A DNA stretch of 64,000 bases from Roseisolibacter agri (GCF_030159095.1 NZ_BRXS01000009.1:1-64000); one strand, 5' to 3'; shown: positions 24,099 to 32,696, counted from the stretch's first letter. Notes: generated from the letters alone by a model not told the origin. A program made the numbers and translations.

Positions 24099-24395
24099 AT
24101 GCCGTCGCTCCCGTGCCGTGCCCGCACGCCCGCCGCTGTCGTCGGCGGCCTGCTCGCCCTCGCGCTCCCGGCTGCGCGCCCCGCCGCGCTCGGTGCCGGG
24201 TTGCTGCGCCGCGGCGGGGCTGATCGACGCGCCCCCCGCGCACGCCGCCGCGTTCACGCTCGCGCAGACGTTCGACGTCCGCGCGGGATTCGACCCGCCG
24301 CGCGGGGGGGCGACCACGGCGCATCCGCCGCGTCCGGACCACGACGCGTTCGGCCCGCGCGCGTGTCGCGCGCGGTGGTCGGTGTGCTGCCCTGA
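24099..24395 (+). pseudogene. Possible small leader gene before susC, frame appears to switch
   Basis: ATG at 24099 has a strong AGGAGG ten bases upstream and the frame ends 15 bases before susC, giving 98 aa with a signal-peptide-like start (PAAVVGGLLALALPAARPA). After about residue 38 the third-position GC pattern moves to the next frame, which reads AGLIDAPPAHAAAFTLAQ and continues open through the susC start. This is what a frameshift in a small exported protein would look like, although an untranslated leader is also possible. I do not recognise the product. Confidence 0.35.
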
Positions 24396-24410
24396 CTCCC
24401 AGGAGGCCAC

Positions 24411-27386
24411 ATGCGAGGGAACTCCGTCGTCGTCTGCGCGCTCGCCGCCGCGTGCGCCGGTGCGCTCGCCGCCGGGCCGGCGCGCGCGCAGGCGCCCGCG
24501 CGCACGGTCACCGGCACGGTCGTCGAGGAGGGGAGCGGCGCGCCGCTCCCGGCGGCGCAGGTGCAGCTGCGCGGCACGACGGTCGGCACCATCACCGGCG
24601 ACAACGGCACGTTCACGCTGCGCGTGCCGGCCGGCGACGTCGTGCTGCTCGTGCGCCGCATCGGCTATCCCGCCGTCGAGGCGCGCGTCGCCGCCGACCA
24701 GGGCACGGTGCGCGTGAGCATGCGCAAGGACGCGCTGAAGCTCGAGGAGATCGTCGTCACCGGCCAGGCGACGGGCATCTCGCGCCGCAACCTGCCCAAC
24801 TCCATCGCCAGCGTCAGCGGCGAGGAGGTCACGAAGGTCTCGTCGCAGACCATCGAGCAGGCGTTCCAGGGCAAGATCGCCGGCGCGCAGATCGCGCAGA
24901 GCACCGGCGCGCCGGGCGGCGGCAACCGCGTGCGCATCCGCGGCATCTCGTCGATCCTCGGCAACGCGACGCCCCTGTACGTCGTCGACGGCGTAATCGT
25001 CAGCGACGTCTCCATCGGCACCGGCACCAACAAGGTCACGGGGGCGGCGGGCACCGCCATCTCCGCGGCCACGCAGGAGTCGCCGGTCAACCGCATCGCC
25101 GACCTCGATCCCAACCAGATCGAGAACGTCGAGATCCTGAAGGGCTCCGCGGCCGCCGCGATCTACGGCTCCAAGGCGTCGGGCGGCGTCATCATCATCA
25201 CCACCAAGCGCGGCGTCGCCGGCGCGCCGAAGTGGCTGTTCCGCGGCGGCGTGGGAACGCCGCGCCTGGCGTACCGCAACGGGCAGCGCCGCTTCCCCTC
25301 GGTCGAGGACGCGACGCGCGCCTTCGGGCCCACCGCGCCGCAGTACTTCGACGCCTCGCGCTTCATCGACTACGAGTCGCTGGCCTACGGCAACGAGCCG
25401 ATCAACGGCGACGTCGCCCTGCAGGTCAGCGGCGGCAACGAGGCCACCCGCTACTTCGTCGCCGGCTCGGCGCGCGACGAGGAGGGGATCGTCGCCCGCA
25501 CGTACGCCAAGAAGTACGGCGCGCGCATCAACGTCGACCAGCGCCTCACCGACCGGCTGCAGCTGCAGGCCGGCACCGAGGTGCTGCGCACGCTCAGCGA
25601 CCGCGGGCTGTTCGGCAACGACAACGCGGGCAACTCGGTAGCGTACACGCTCACCAAGGTCCCGTCGTTCCTCGACCTGCGCCAGCGCGAGGACGGCACC
25701 TGGCCGGTGAACCCGTTCTATCCGTCCAACCCGCTGCAGACCATCGCGCGCTTCAAGAACAGCGAGGGGGTCTGGCGCAACATCACCACCGGGCGCCTCA
25801 CCTGGGACATCGCGCAGCGCGGGTCGCAGGAGCTGCGCTTCGTGGCCTACGGCGGCACGGACGTGCTGAGCCAGCGCAACGAGGTGTTCTCGCCGCCCGA
25901 CCTGCAGTACGAGCCGGCCGACAACCTTCCCGGCACCTCGGTCGTCTCCGACGCCACCAACCAGAACGCGAACGCGAACCTCAACCTGGTGCACGTCTGG
26001 CGGCCGCTCGCCCGCCTCTCCGCCACGACGCAGCTCGGCACGCAGTACGAGCGGCGCAGCTTCGCGCTCAACCGCGCCAGCGCGCAGAACCTGCTCGGCG
26101 GCCTCGAGGTCGTGACCTCGGGCACGATCCGCGACGTCGACGAGCAGCGCCTGCGCGTCGTCGACTTCGGGCTCTTCGGCCAGACCGAGCTGCTGCTGGC
26201 CGAACGGCTGCTGCTGACCGCGGGCGCGCGCGCGGACCGCAGCAGCAACAACGGCGATCCGTCGAAGTTCTTCCTCTTCCCCAAGGCGTCGGCGTCGTAC
26301 CGCATGCCCGGGCTGCTCGCCGGGCTGGTGGACGAGCTGAAGGTGCGCCTGGCCTACGGCGAGACCGGCAACCAGCCGCTCTACGGGCAGAAGTTCACGC
26401 CGCTCGACCTGTCGAACATCGGCGGCGCGGGCGCGTTCCGCGTGGGCACCGCGCGCGCCGCCAGCGACCTGCGCCCCGAGCGCCAGCGCGAGCTGGAAGG
26501 CGGGTTCGATCTCGCGCTCTTCCGCAACCGCGCCACGCTCGACCTGACCGCGTTCCAGCGCCGCATCTCGGACCTGCTCATCACGCGCACGCTGCCGCCC
26601 ACCAGTGGCTACTCCTCCGAGACGTCCAACGGCGCGGCGATGAAGGTGTGGGGCTTCGAGACCTCGCTGTCGGCGTTCCCGGTGCAGGGCGCCGTCACCT
26701 GGAACACGCGCTTCAACCTGGGCGCCAACCGCAGCCGCATCACGAAGCTGCCGGTGCCCGCGTTCCTGCTCGGCACCCCGCAGGTGGGCGCGGTGCGCAT
26801 CGAGGAGGGGAAGAGCGCGACGCAGCTGATCGGCAACGACACGCTGCCGCAGCCGGGCGGGCGCGTCGTCGTCCCCGTGGTGATGGGCGACGGGAACCCG
26901 AAGTACAACGCCGGCTGGGGGAACGAGATCCGCTGGAGGGGGCTGTCCGCGTACGCGCTGCTCGACCGGCAGCAGGGCGGCATGCTCGCCAACGGCACCT
27001 GGCGCCACTACGACCTCGGGCAGAACTCGCGCGACTACGACGCGACCACGGCGACCGGCCAGAAGCTGGGCGAGGTGCGCCGCACGACGTACCTGCAGGT
27101 CACGCGCATCTACTACCAGGACGCGTCGTACACCAAGCTGCGCGAGGTCACGCTGGGCTACGACCTGCCGCGCGCGCTCACGCAGCGCCTCTGGTCGCGC
27201 GCGCAGTCCGCGCGCCTCCAGCTGAGCGGCCGGAACCTGTACTGGTGGACCGACTTCCGCGGCGGCGATCCGGAGGCGGAGAACTTCGGCGCGGCCAACG
27301 TGCCGTCCTCCATCCAGCGCAACCGCGAGCTGGCGGCGTATCCGGCGAGCCGGCAGTACTGGCTCAACCTCAACGTGGAGTTCTGA
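24411..27386 (+). CDS. SusC/RagA-family TonB-dependent outer membrane receptor
   Basis: The 991-aa receptor has a signal peptide ending near GPARAQA, an N-terminal CarboxypepD_reg-like domain (VTGTVVEEGSGAPLPAAQVQ), a TonB plug with the SusC signature (VRIRGISSILGNATPLYVVDG, then NVEILKGSAAAAIYGSKASGGVIIITTKRG) and a 22-strand barrel ending with the terminal aromatic motif YWLNLNVEF. It imports a large nutrient, perhaps a glycan or peptide, using TonB energy. AGGAGG stands five bases before the ATG. It is coupled to susD by a gap of two bases. Confidence 0.93.
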   Translation: MRGNSVVVCALAAACAGALAAGPARAQAPARTVTGTVVEEGSGAPLPAAQVQLRGTTVGTITGDNGTFTLRVPAGDVVLLVRRIGYPAVEARVAADQGTVRVSMRKDALKLEEIVVTGQATGISRRNLPNSIASVSGEEVTKVSSQTIEQAFQGKIAGAQIAQSTGAPGGGNRVRIRGISSILGNATPLYVVDGVIVSDVSIGTGTNKVTGAAGTAISAATQESPVNRIADLDPNQIENVEILKGSAAAAIYGSKASGGVIIITTKRGVAGAPKWLFRGGVGTPRLAYRNGQRRFPSVEDATRAFGPTAPQYFDASRFIDYESLAYGNEPINGDVALQVSGGNEATRYFVAGSARDEEGIVARTYAKKYGARINVDQRLTDRLQLQAGTEVLRTLSDRGLFGNDNAGNSVAYTLTKVPSFLDLRQREDGTWPVNPFYPSNPLQTIARFKNSEGVWRNITTGRLTWDIAQRGSQELRFVAYGGTDVLSQRNEVFSPPDLQYEPADNLPGTSVVSDATNQNANANLNLVHVWRPLARLSATTQLGTQYERRSFALNRASAQNLLGGLEVVTSGTIRDVDEQRLRVVDFGLFGQTELLLAERLLLTAGARADRSSNNGDPSKFFLFPKASASYRMPGLLAGLVDELKVRLAYGETGNQPLYGQKFTPLDLSNIGGAGAFRVGTARAASDLRPERQRELEGGFDLALFRNRATLDLTAFQRRISDLLITRTLPPTSGYSSETSNGAAMKVWGFETSLSAFPVQGAVTWNTRFNLGANRSRITKLPVPAFLLGTPQVGAVRIEEGKSATQLIGNDTLPQPGGRVVVPVVMGDGNPKYNAGWGNEIRWRGLSAYALLDRQQGGMLANGTWRHYDLGQNSRDYDATTATGQKLGEVRRTTYLQVTRIYYQDASYTKLREVTLGYDLPRALTQRLWSRAQSARLQLSGRNLYWWTDFRGGDPEAENFGAANVPSSIQRNRELAAYPASRQYWLNLNVEF

Positions 27387-27388
27387 CG

Positions 27389-28768
27389 ATGCGCGCCCTC
27401 CTGTGCGGTCTCGTCGCCGCCGCCTGCCTGGTCGCGGGCGGCGCGGGCGCGTGCCGCGAGGTGACCGTCCCGAACTACAACTCGCCGAACGTCGACCAGC
27501 TCACCAGCAACCCCAACGCGGCGACGGTCAACACGACCGCGCTCGGCCTCCTGGTGGGCGCGCGCGCCACCGTCGGCGCGTACGCCACCACGCTCGGCGT
27601 GCTCGGACGCGAGGTCTACAACCTCGACGGCGCCGAGCCGCGCAACGTGCTCGGCTTCCTCGTGGGGCCGCTGGAGCCGGGCGGCTTCGGCACCGACATG
27701 GGGTGGACCGCCACGTACCGCCAGCTGCTGACGGCGTTCACCGTCCTCGACGCGGTCGAGAAGGCCGCCGACTACACGGCGGCGCAGAAGGAGGCGGTGC
27801 GCGGCTTCACCAAGACCTTCATGGCGCTGGCCTACATGGACCAGCTGCGCATCCGCGACACCTTCGGCATCGTGCTCGACGTCGATCCGAGCGCGCGGGA
27901 GCTCGGCCCGTTCGTGACGCGCGACGAGGGCTATGCGCGCGCCGCGCAGCTGCTGGACGAGGCGCGCACGCACCTGGCCGCGGGCGGGACGGCGTTCCCG
28001 TTCGCGCTGCCCGCGGGCTTCGCGGGCTTCAACACGCCCGCCACCTTCGTGCGCTTCAACCGCGCGCTCAAGGGGCGGCTGGAAGTCTACCGCCAGCGCT
28101 GGGCGGACGCGCTCGCGGCACTCGGCGAGTCGTTCCTGAACACGGCGTCGCCGACGCCCGCGACGCTCGCGGCCGGCGTGTACCACTCGTTCTCGACCAC
28201 GTCGGGCGACGCGGTGAACCCGCTGTTCGATCCCGCGCCGCGCGCGCTCACGGCGGTGCCGTCGTTCCTCACCGAGGCGCGGCTGCAGCCCGACGGCACA
28301 CCGGACCGGCGCGCATCGTCCAAGGCGGTGGTGGGCCCGGTCTCGCTGAGCACGCAGGGCGTGACGTCGAACGTCCGCATCACCGCGTACGCCAGCAACG
28401 TCGCGCCGGTGCCGATCATCAAGAACGAGGAGCTGATCCTGCTGCGCGCGGAGGCGCGCCTGGGGACGGGCGACCGGGCGGGCGCGATCGCGGACCTGAA
28501 CCTCGTACGCACCGTGTCCGGCGGGCTGGCGCCGCTGGCCGCGACGTTCGCCGGCGACCTGGTGGACGAGATCCTCTACGACCGCCGCTACTCGCTGTTC
28601 TTCGAGTACGGCCACCGCTGGGTGGACGCGCGCCGCTACGGACGGCTGGCCACGCTCGCGAAGACGCTGCCGTCGCACCGCGTCTTCCCGATCGTGCCGA
28701 TCCCGATCGACGAGTGCAACCAGCGCACGCCGCCGCCGCGCGGGTGCGTGCAGGTGTCGGGGTCCTGA
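27389..28768 (+). CDS. SusD/RagB-family substrate-binding lipoprotein
   Basis: A 459-aa partner of the SusC receptor. The signal peptide carries a Cys after GGAGA (ACREV), and the mature start TVPNYNSPNVDQLTSNP is typical for the Gemmatimonadota branch of the family. TPR-like helices follow, and the conserved C-terminal block reads IIKNEELILLRAEARLGTGDRAGAIADLNLVRT, DEILYDRRYSLFFEYGHRWVDARRYGRL and HRVFPIVPIP. It caps the SusC barrel at the cell surface. Two bases separate it from susC. Its stop is followed within three bases by element B2. Confidence 0.9.
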   Translation: MRALLCGLVAAACLVAGGAGACREVTVPNYNSPNVDQLTSNPNAATVNTTALGLLVGARATVGAYATTLGVLGREVYNLDGAEPRNVLGFLVGPLEPGGFGTDMGWTATYRQLLTAFTVLDAVEKAADYTAAQKEAVRGFTKTFMALAYMDQLRIRDTFGIVLDVDPSARELGPFVTRDEGYARAAQLLDEARTHLAAGGTAFPFALPAGFAGFNTPATFVRFNRALKGRLEVYRQRWADALAALGESFLNTASPTPATLAAGVYHSFSTTSGDAVNPLFDPAPRALTAVPSFLTEARLQPDGTPDRRASSKAVVGPVSLSTQGVTSNVRITAYASNVAPVPIIKNEELILLRAEARLGTGDRAGAIADLNLVRTVSGGLAPLAATFAGDLVDEILYDRRYSLFFEYGHRWVDARRYGRLATLAKTLPSHRVFPIVPIPIDECNQRTPPPRGCVQVSGS

Positions 28769-28770
28769 CG

Positions 28771-28950
28771 GGCGCGCCGGACCCGAACTGCGAACTGCAT
28801 TTGCAAGGATGAAAGTCTGAGAAGATCTGATAACGACGGATGGCTCCGCGTCGGGCGACGTTCCTCGCCGCCACACGGAGCATCGACGGTTATCCGATCT
28901 TCTCAGATTTCAATCCTTGCCGCCGTTGTCGTTCGGGTCCGGCGCGCCGA
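28771..28950. repeat. Palindromic element B2 (complete)
   Basis: The most complete family B copy. The outer arm GCGCGCCGGACCCGAAC (28772-28788) has its full complement at 28931-28948. Inside, TTTGCAAGGATGAAAGTCTG pairs with CAGATTTCAATCCTTGC and AGAAGATCTGATAACG with GTTATCCGATCTTCT. The apex holds GGCGACGTTCCTCGCC. It starts three bases after the SusD stop. Confidence 0.88.
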
Positions 28951-28981
28951 GGCGTACCGAGACCAGGCCAGCAGAGCCTGG

Positions 28982-29027
28982 AACGACGGAGGGCCCCGCG
29001 GCACGATGCCGCGGGGCCCTCGTCGTT
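28982..29027. terminator. Terminator of the S41 protease gene
   Basis: AGGGCCCCGCGGC, a five-base loop and its exact complement (28990-29020), extended by AACGACG against CGTCGTT with one bulge. It lies 24 bases from the S41 stop codon and also faces the SusD gene beyond element B2. No T-tract. Confidence 0.8.
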
Positions 29028-29050
29028 CGTGCGTGTGCGGGAGTGCCCGG

Positions 29051-30682
29051 TTACGGCTTGGCCGCCGCCGTGCCCTGCGCCGTCGGGCGGTCGTTCGGCA
29101 GCACGCCCTGCGCCGGCGCCGGCACCATCGCGAACAGGTCGCGCTGCGCCTGCGCCTTCTTCACCATGTCGATCGCGCGGCGGAGCTGCACGTCGTCGTT
29201 CAGGTCGTGGCGCTTGGCCGTCGAGTCGCCGAACGCGACGCGCGCCATGCGCTGCTCGATCTGGCGGTCCACCCAGGCGCTGCCCGCGTCCCACTGCGCC
29301 TTCTCGACCTTCACGCCCGCCTTCGTGATGCGCGAGAAGAGGTCGTCGCGCCACTGCGGCTGCACCGTGAAGTCCGGACGCAGCTTGCCCTTCTGCTCGA
29401 ACGCCATCTCGGAGAGCGCCGTGTAGATCTCCGGGAACTTCGGCGCCAGCGCGCGCGCCAGCGTCTGCTCGGCGGTGCTCATGGTGTCGGGCTTCACGAT
29501 GACGTCGGGCGTCACCGCGCCGCCGCCGTAGACCACGCGGCCCGCGTCGCTGCGGTACTTCGGGCGCGCCTTGCGCACCGAGTCGCTCTCCAGCGAGTCC
29601 GGGTGCACCTCGACGTACTGCCCGTCGATCAGCTTGCGCTCCTTCTGGATCGAGCGGCCGCTCGGCGTGAACCACTTGGCGGTCGTCATCTTGAGCGCGT
29701 AGCCGCCGTCGAGCGGGAAGAGCGTCTGCACGAGGCCCTTGCCGTAGCTCGTCGTGCCGACGACCACCGCGCGGTCGTGGTCCTGCAGCGCGCCGGCCAC
29801 GATCTCGGAGGCTGAGGCGGAGTAGCCGTTCACGAGGACGACCAGCGGGAGCGTCGGGGCGAGCGGCTGCGCGGTCGCGACGTAGGTCTGCGCGTCGCCC
29901 TGGCGCCCGCGCACGCTGGCGACCTCCTGGCCGCGGCGCAGGAACAGGTTGCTCGTCGAGATGGCCTGCTCGAGGATGCCGCCCGGGTTGTCGCGCAGGT
30001 CGAGCACGACGCCCTTGGCGCCCTGCGCCTGCAGCTTCCGCACGGCGTCGCCGATCTCCTGCGCCGTCGCCTCGGAGAAGCGCGTCACCGGGATGTAGCC
30101 GACGTTGCCGTCGAACGTCATCGAGTACGCGACGGCCGGGATGTGCACCTCGGCGCGCGTGAAGTTGTGCGTGATCGGCGCCGCGACGCCCGGCCGCGCG
30201 AAGGTCACCTTCACCTTCGTGCCCGGCGTGCCGAGCAGCACGTTGGAGACCTGCGTGGTCTTCCAGCGCAGCGTCGACTGCGTGTCGATCTGGACGATGC
30301 GGTCGCCCTCCTGGATGCCCGCGTTCTCCGCCGGCGTGTTGGGGAAGACGCGCGCGACCGTCACGTAGTTGTTCTGCTCCGTGATCTCCATGCCGATGCC
30401 GCCGTAGCGCCCGTTGGTCTGGCGCGAGAAGTCGGCGATCTGCTTGGGCGTGAAGAGCTCGGTGTACGGGTCGTTGAGCTCCTTCACGAGGCCGCGGGCG
30501 GCCTTCTCGAAGAGCGCGGGCGCGTCGACCGTGTCGACGAAGCGCTGGGAGACGAGCCCCATCACCTGCTCGAGGAGCTGCGCGCCGTCGCGCTGCGCGC
30601 GCGACTGGATGATCCACCCGCCGGCCAGGAACGGAGCCGTGGCGACGGTGGCGAGGACGGCGGTACGAGTCGGACGACGCAT
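29051..30682 (-). CDS. S41-family C-terminal processing protease
   Basis: The 543-aa protein has an N-terminal membrane anchor (AVLATVATAPFLAGGWII), a PDZ domain at about residues 80-170 (GGIGMEITEQNNYVTVARVF, GIQEGDRIVQID) and the S41 catalytic core with the Ser in LVNGYSASASEIVAGALQD and the Lys in TTSYGKGLVQTLFP. The C-terminal 150 residues form an extra helical domain. CtpA-like proteases trim periplasmic or envelope proteins. It stands alone on the minus strand with a strong terminator. Confidence 0.92.
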   Translation of the reverse strand: MRRPTRTAVLATVATAPFLAGGWIIQSRAQRDGAQLLEQVMGLVSQRFVDTVDAPALFEKAARGLVKELNDPYTELFTPKQIADFSRQTNGRYGGIGMEITEQNNYVTVARVFPNTPAENAGIQEGDRIVQIDTQSTLRWKTTQVSNVLLGTPGTKVKVTFARPGVAAPITHNFTRAEVHIPAVAYSMTFDGNVGYIPVTRFSEATAQEIGDAVRKLQAQGAKGVVLDLRDNPGGILEQAISTSNLFLRRGQEVASVRGRQGDAQTYVATAQPLAPTLPLVVLVNGYSASASEIVAGALQDHDRAVVVGTTSYGKGLVQTLFPLDGGYALKMTTAKWFTPSGRSIQKERKLIDGQYVEVHPDSLESDSVRKARPKYRSDAGRVVYGGGAVTPDVIVKPDTMSTAEQTLARALAPKFPEIYTALSEMAFEQKGKLRPDFTVQPQWRDDLFSRITKAGVKVEKAQWDAGSAWVDRQIEQRMARVAFGDSTAKRHDLNDDVQLRRAIDMVKKAQAQRDLFAMVPAPAQGVLPNDRPTAQGTAAAKP

Positions 30683-30779
30683 GGGCGCGCGCTCGGGCTG
30701 GAGAGACTTGGCGATGACGTGAGGAATACCGTCCCGGACCGGCGGGGTTCCGCGGACGACGATGCGCGATGCGTGCCCG

Positions 30780-30989
30780 TCACCCCCCCGCCGGGGGAGC
30801 CTCCTCGTCGGACTCCTCGGGCTCGGCGGTCGGCTCGGCCTGCGCGAGCAGGGCGCGCCAGCTCACCGCCCGCCCCTTCCGGAAGCCCTTCCGGACCAGC
30901 TTCACGCCCAGCGGCGAGACGGTGACGGTGTACGGCGTGCCGTCGATGACGACCTCGCGCTTGAGCGTGCGCTCCAGGGGTAGGGCCAT
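30780..30989 (-). CDS. Small conserved-looking protein of unknown function
   Basis: A 69-aa protein: a two-stranded N-terminal unit (REVVIDGTPYTVTVSPLGVKLVRKG), a short basic segment (FRKGRAVSWRALL) and an acidic tail (EPTAEPEESDEEAPP). The codon pattern is that of a real gene. I do not recognise a family with a known role. ATG at 30989 lacks a clear ribosome site. It could bind nucleic acid through the basic segment, but that is speculation. Confidence 0.6.
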   Translation of the reverse strand: MALPLERTLKREVVIDGTPYTVTVSPLGVKLVRKGFRKGRAVSWRALLAQAEPTAEPEESDEEAPPAGG

Positions 30990-31078
30990 GGGGACGATCG
31001 CGAAAGGGGGACGATGGGGGGCGCGCGCGGCCGGCGGGAGGGGGCGGGCGTTCGCGCCGCGTTCAGCGCGTGCGCGGC

Positions 31079-31126
31079 GTCACCAGGCGTGTCACCGGGC
31101 GTGTCACCGGGCGTGTCACCACGCGT
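31079..31126. repeat. Four 12-bp direct repeats at the repA 3' end (iteron-like)
   Basis: GTCACCAGGCGT, GTCACCGGGCGT twice, and GTCACCACGCGT follow one another without gaps. The last copy contains the stop codon region of the replication initiator gene. Plasmid origins of the iteron type carry direct repeats next to the initiator gene, normally 17-22 bp long; these are shorter. Confidence 0.75.
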
Positions 31127-31958
31127 ACTCGACCCAGCGGTCGCGCCCCTCCTGCACCACTGCGGCCGCGCGCACGGCGCCGGCGGCGATGAGCATCTCG
31201 TGGGCCGGCTGGAGCACGCGCTGGAGGTGCGACGGGTAGCGCTGGGCCAGCGGCAGCTGCTCCGCCCACTGCTCCAGCGGCCACCGCCCCCGCCGCTCCG
31301 GGAGATCGGGGCCGAGCGCGGCCAGCAGCCGGTAGAGCCGCCGCGCGACGGGCGACCCGAGCTGCTGGTAGCGCAGCCACGACAGCTCGGCCACGAAGCC
31401 GGCGGCCAGGTTCTGCCGCACGGTGGGGGAGAGCACCACGCGCGCGTCGCCCGGCTCGTTCGCCGTGAAGGCCGGGAAGAGGGCGAGCTGGTCGTGGTCC
31501 TCCTGCCGCCGCCGCTCGATCACGACCGAGGCGAGCAGGGTGAAGCGCACGTCCACGGGCACGGCCGGCGCAGCGGGCGCGGCGGCGTGGTAGGCGGCCG
31601 TCGATTCCAGCGTCGTCCGCTCCAGCCGGGCCAGCGAGGCGCGCAGCTGCTCGTAGGTGCGCCCGTCCGCCTTCCGCCCGAGCGACCGCAGGAAGGCGTG
31701 CAGCCGGAACGTGATCGCCCCGTCGTCCGGCCGCCCCGACTCGGCCCACCGGTGCATGAGGCCGACCCAGACGTCCTGGTCGAACGTCCCGGGCAGCCGG
31801 TCGCCCGGGGCCGGCAGCACCCGCCAGCGCTGCGCCGGCGCGGGCACCCACTGCAGCGCCCCGTCGTCGGCGGCCGAGTCGCTGAGCCGGAACAGCGGCA
31901 GCCGCTCGAGCGCACGGTCGAGCGTCACGAGACGCGTGGACGGACGGCGGGCGAGCAT
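31116..31958 (-). CDS. Replication initiator protein A-like (RPA family)
   Basis: The 280-aa protein resembles the RPA family (PF10134) of plasmid replication initiators: LPLFRLSDSAADDGALQWVP, the central DQDVWVGLMHRWAESGRPDDGAITFRLHAFLRSLGRKADGR region in pieces, and YEQLRASLARLERTTLES, followed by a winged-helix-like second half with LVVL-type core (FVAELSWLRYQQLGSPVARRLYRLL). Such proteins bind repeats at the origin. Homologues also occur on chromosomes and in integrated elements. ATG at 31958 follows TAGGTT by seven bases. A longer frame would translate element C4 and is rejected. Confidence 0.7.
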   Translation of the reverse strand: MLARRPSTRLVTLDRALERLPLFRLSDSAADDGALQWVPAPAQRWRVLPAPGDRLPGTFDQDVWVGLMHRWAESGRPDDGAITFRLHAFLRSLGRKADGRTYEQLRASLARLERTTLESTAAYHAAAPAAPAVPVDVRFTLLASVVIERRRQEDHDQLALFPAFTANEPGDARVVLSPTVRQNLAAGFVAELSWLRYQQLGSPVARRLYRLLAALGPDLPERRGRWPLEQWAEQLPLAQRYPSHLQRVLQPAHEMLIAAGAVRAAAVVQEGRDRWVEYAW

Positions 31959-31999
31959 GACTGCCAACCTAAGCTGTGTAGCCGTCGCCGTGGTGGCTC

Positions 32000-32245
32000 C
32001 GTGCTGCGTGCTGCGTGCTTCGTGCTGCGTGGACGGCCTCGGGACGCCTCGGCGTGCGGGACCCCTGTTGCCCGTTGGGAGGGATGCGGATGCTCCGGAT
32101 CTGAACGGATCATGCGGATCGCTCCGTGTCGCGCACGGGACGTCGCCGCCACACGGCGCGATCCGGAGCATCCGCCGCATCCGGAGCATCCGCGTCCTCT
32201 CCAACGGTCAAAGGTTCTGGCGAGAGGGGCGAGGGCCAGGCAGCC
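32000..32245. repeat. Palindromic element C4 between divergent genes
   Basis: Family C copy with CTGCGTG heptamers (one altered to CTTCGTG) on the left, the GGACGGCCTCGGGACGC module, inner arms GGATGCGGATGCTCCGGATC against GCATCCGCGTCC, and the shared apex GGGACGTCGCCGCCACACGG. It lies upstream of both repA and padR, the only copy of any family not placed 3' of a gene. Confidence 0.85.
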
Positions 32246-32257
32246 CGCAGCCGGCTC

Positions 32258-32286
32258 TTGACGGACATGGGTAGAAGTCCTACATA
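32258..32286 (+). promoter_or_regulatory. padR promoter
   Basis: TTGACG (32258-32263), a 17-base spacer and TACATA (32281-32286). It is one of the best-formed promoters in the window. The GTG start of padR lies 47 bases downstream with a GAGG ribosome site. Confidence 0.75.
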
Positions 32287-32323
32287 GACACCCAGAGGTT
32301 CGACACCTAGAACTCCTGCATGT
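32271..32323 (+). promoter_or_regulatory. Two direct repeats in the padR control region (possible PadR operators)
   Basis: TAGAAGTCCTACATAG (32271-32286) and TAGAACTCCTGCATGT (32308-32323) match at 12 of 16 positions. The first covers the -10 element and the second the early transcribed region, a layout suited to autorepression by PadR. Confidence 0.55.
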
Positions 32324-32332
32324 GAGGCCGCG

Positions 32333-32683
32333 GTGCCCCGATCGGATTCCCCGGACGCGCGGAAGGACGAGCTGCTCAAGGGCACGCTCGACATGCTCGT
32401 CCTCCAGACGCTGACGCTGCAGCCGATGCATGGCTACGCGATCGCGCAGCACATCGAGCGCCTCTCCGAGGACGTGCTCACCATCGAGCAGGGGTCGCTC
32501 TACCCCGCACTGGAGCGCCTCCAGAAGAAGGGGTGGGTGACGTCCGAGTGGGGCGAGTCGCCGACCGGGCGGCGGGCGCGCTACTACACGATCACCGCCT
32601 CCGGCCGCCGCCAGCTCGGCGAGCAGCTCGCGAGCTTCGACCGCGTGTCGCTCGCGATCGCCCGCGTCCTCCAGCGCACCTGA
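32333..32683 (+). CDS. PadR-family transcriptional regulator
   Basis: A 116-aa winged-helix protein with the full PadR pattern: LLKGTLDMLVLQTLTLQPMHGYAIAQHIERL, IEQGSLYPALERLQKKGWV and GRRARYYTITASGRRQL. PadR proteins repress nearby transporter genes and are released by small molecules. GTG at 32333 has GAGG five bases upstream. The permease gene starts 13 bases after the stop, forming the padR-permease pair that is common in Acidobacteria and Gemmatimonadota. Confidence 0.92.
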   Translation: MPRSDSPDARKDELLKGTLDMLVLQTLTLQPMHGYAIAQHIERLSEDVLTIEQGSLYPALERLQKKGWVTSEWGESPTGRRARYYTITASGRRQLGEQLASFDRVSLAIARVLQRT

Positions 32684-32696
32684 CCGGGAGGCCCCG

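Noticed and set aside
21462-27008. A 1848-codon minus-strand frame through the PepSY and SusC genes
   Set aside because: Only the last part (21462-22547) is the TolB-like lipoprotein. The rest is antisense to clear genes and Arg-rich.
31116-32204. A longer version of the RepA-like protein starting at 32204
   Set aside because: The extra 82 residues translate palindromic element C4, so the ATG at 31958 is preferred.
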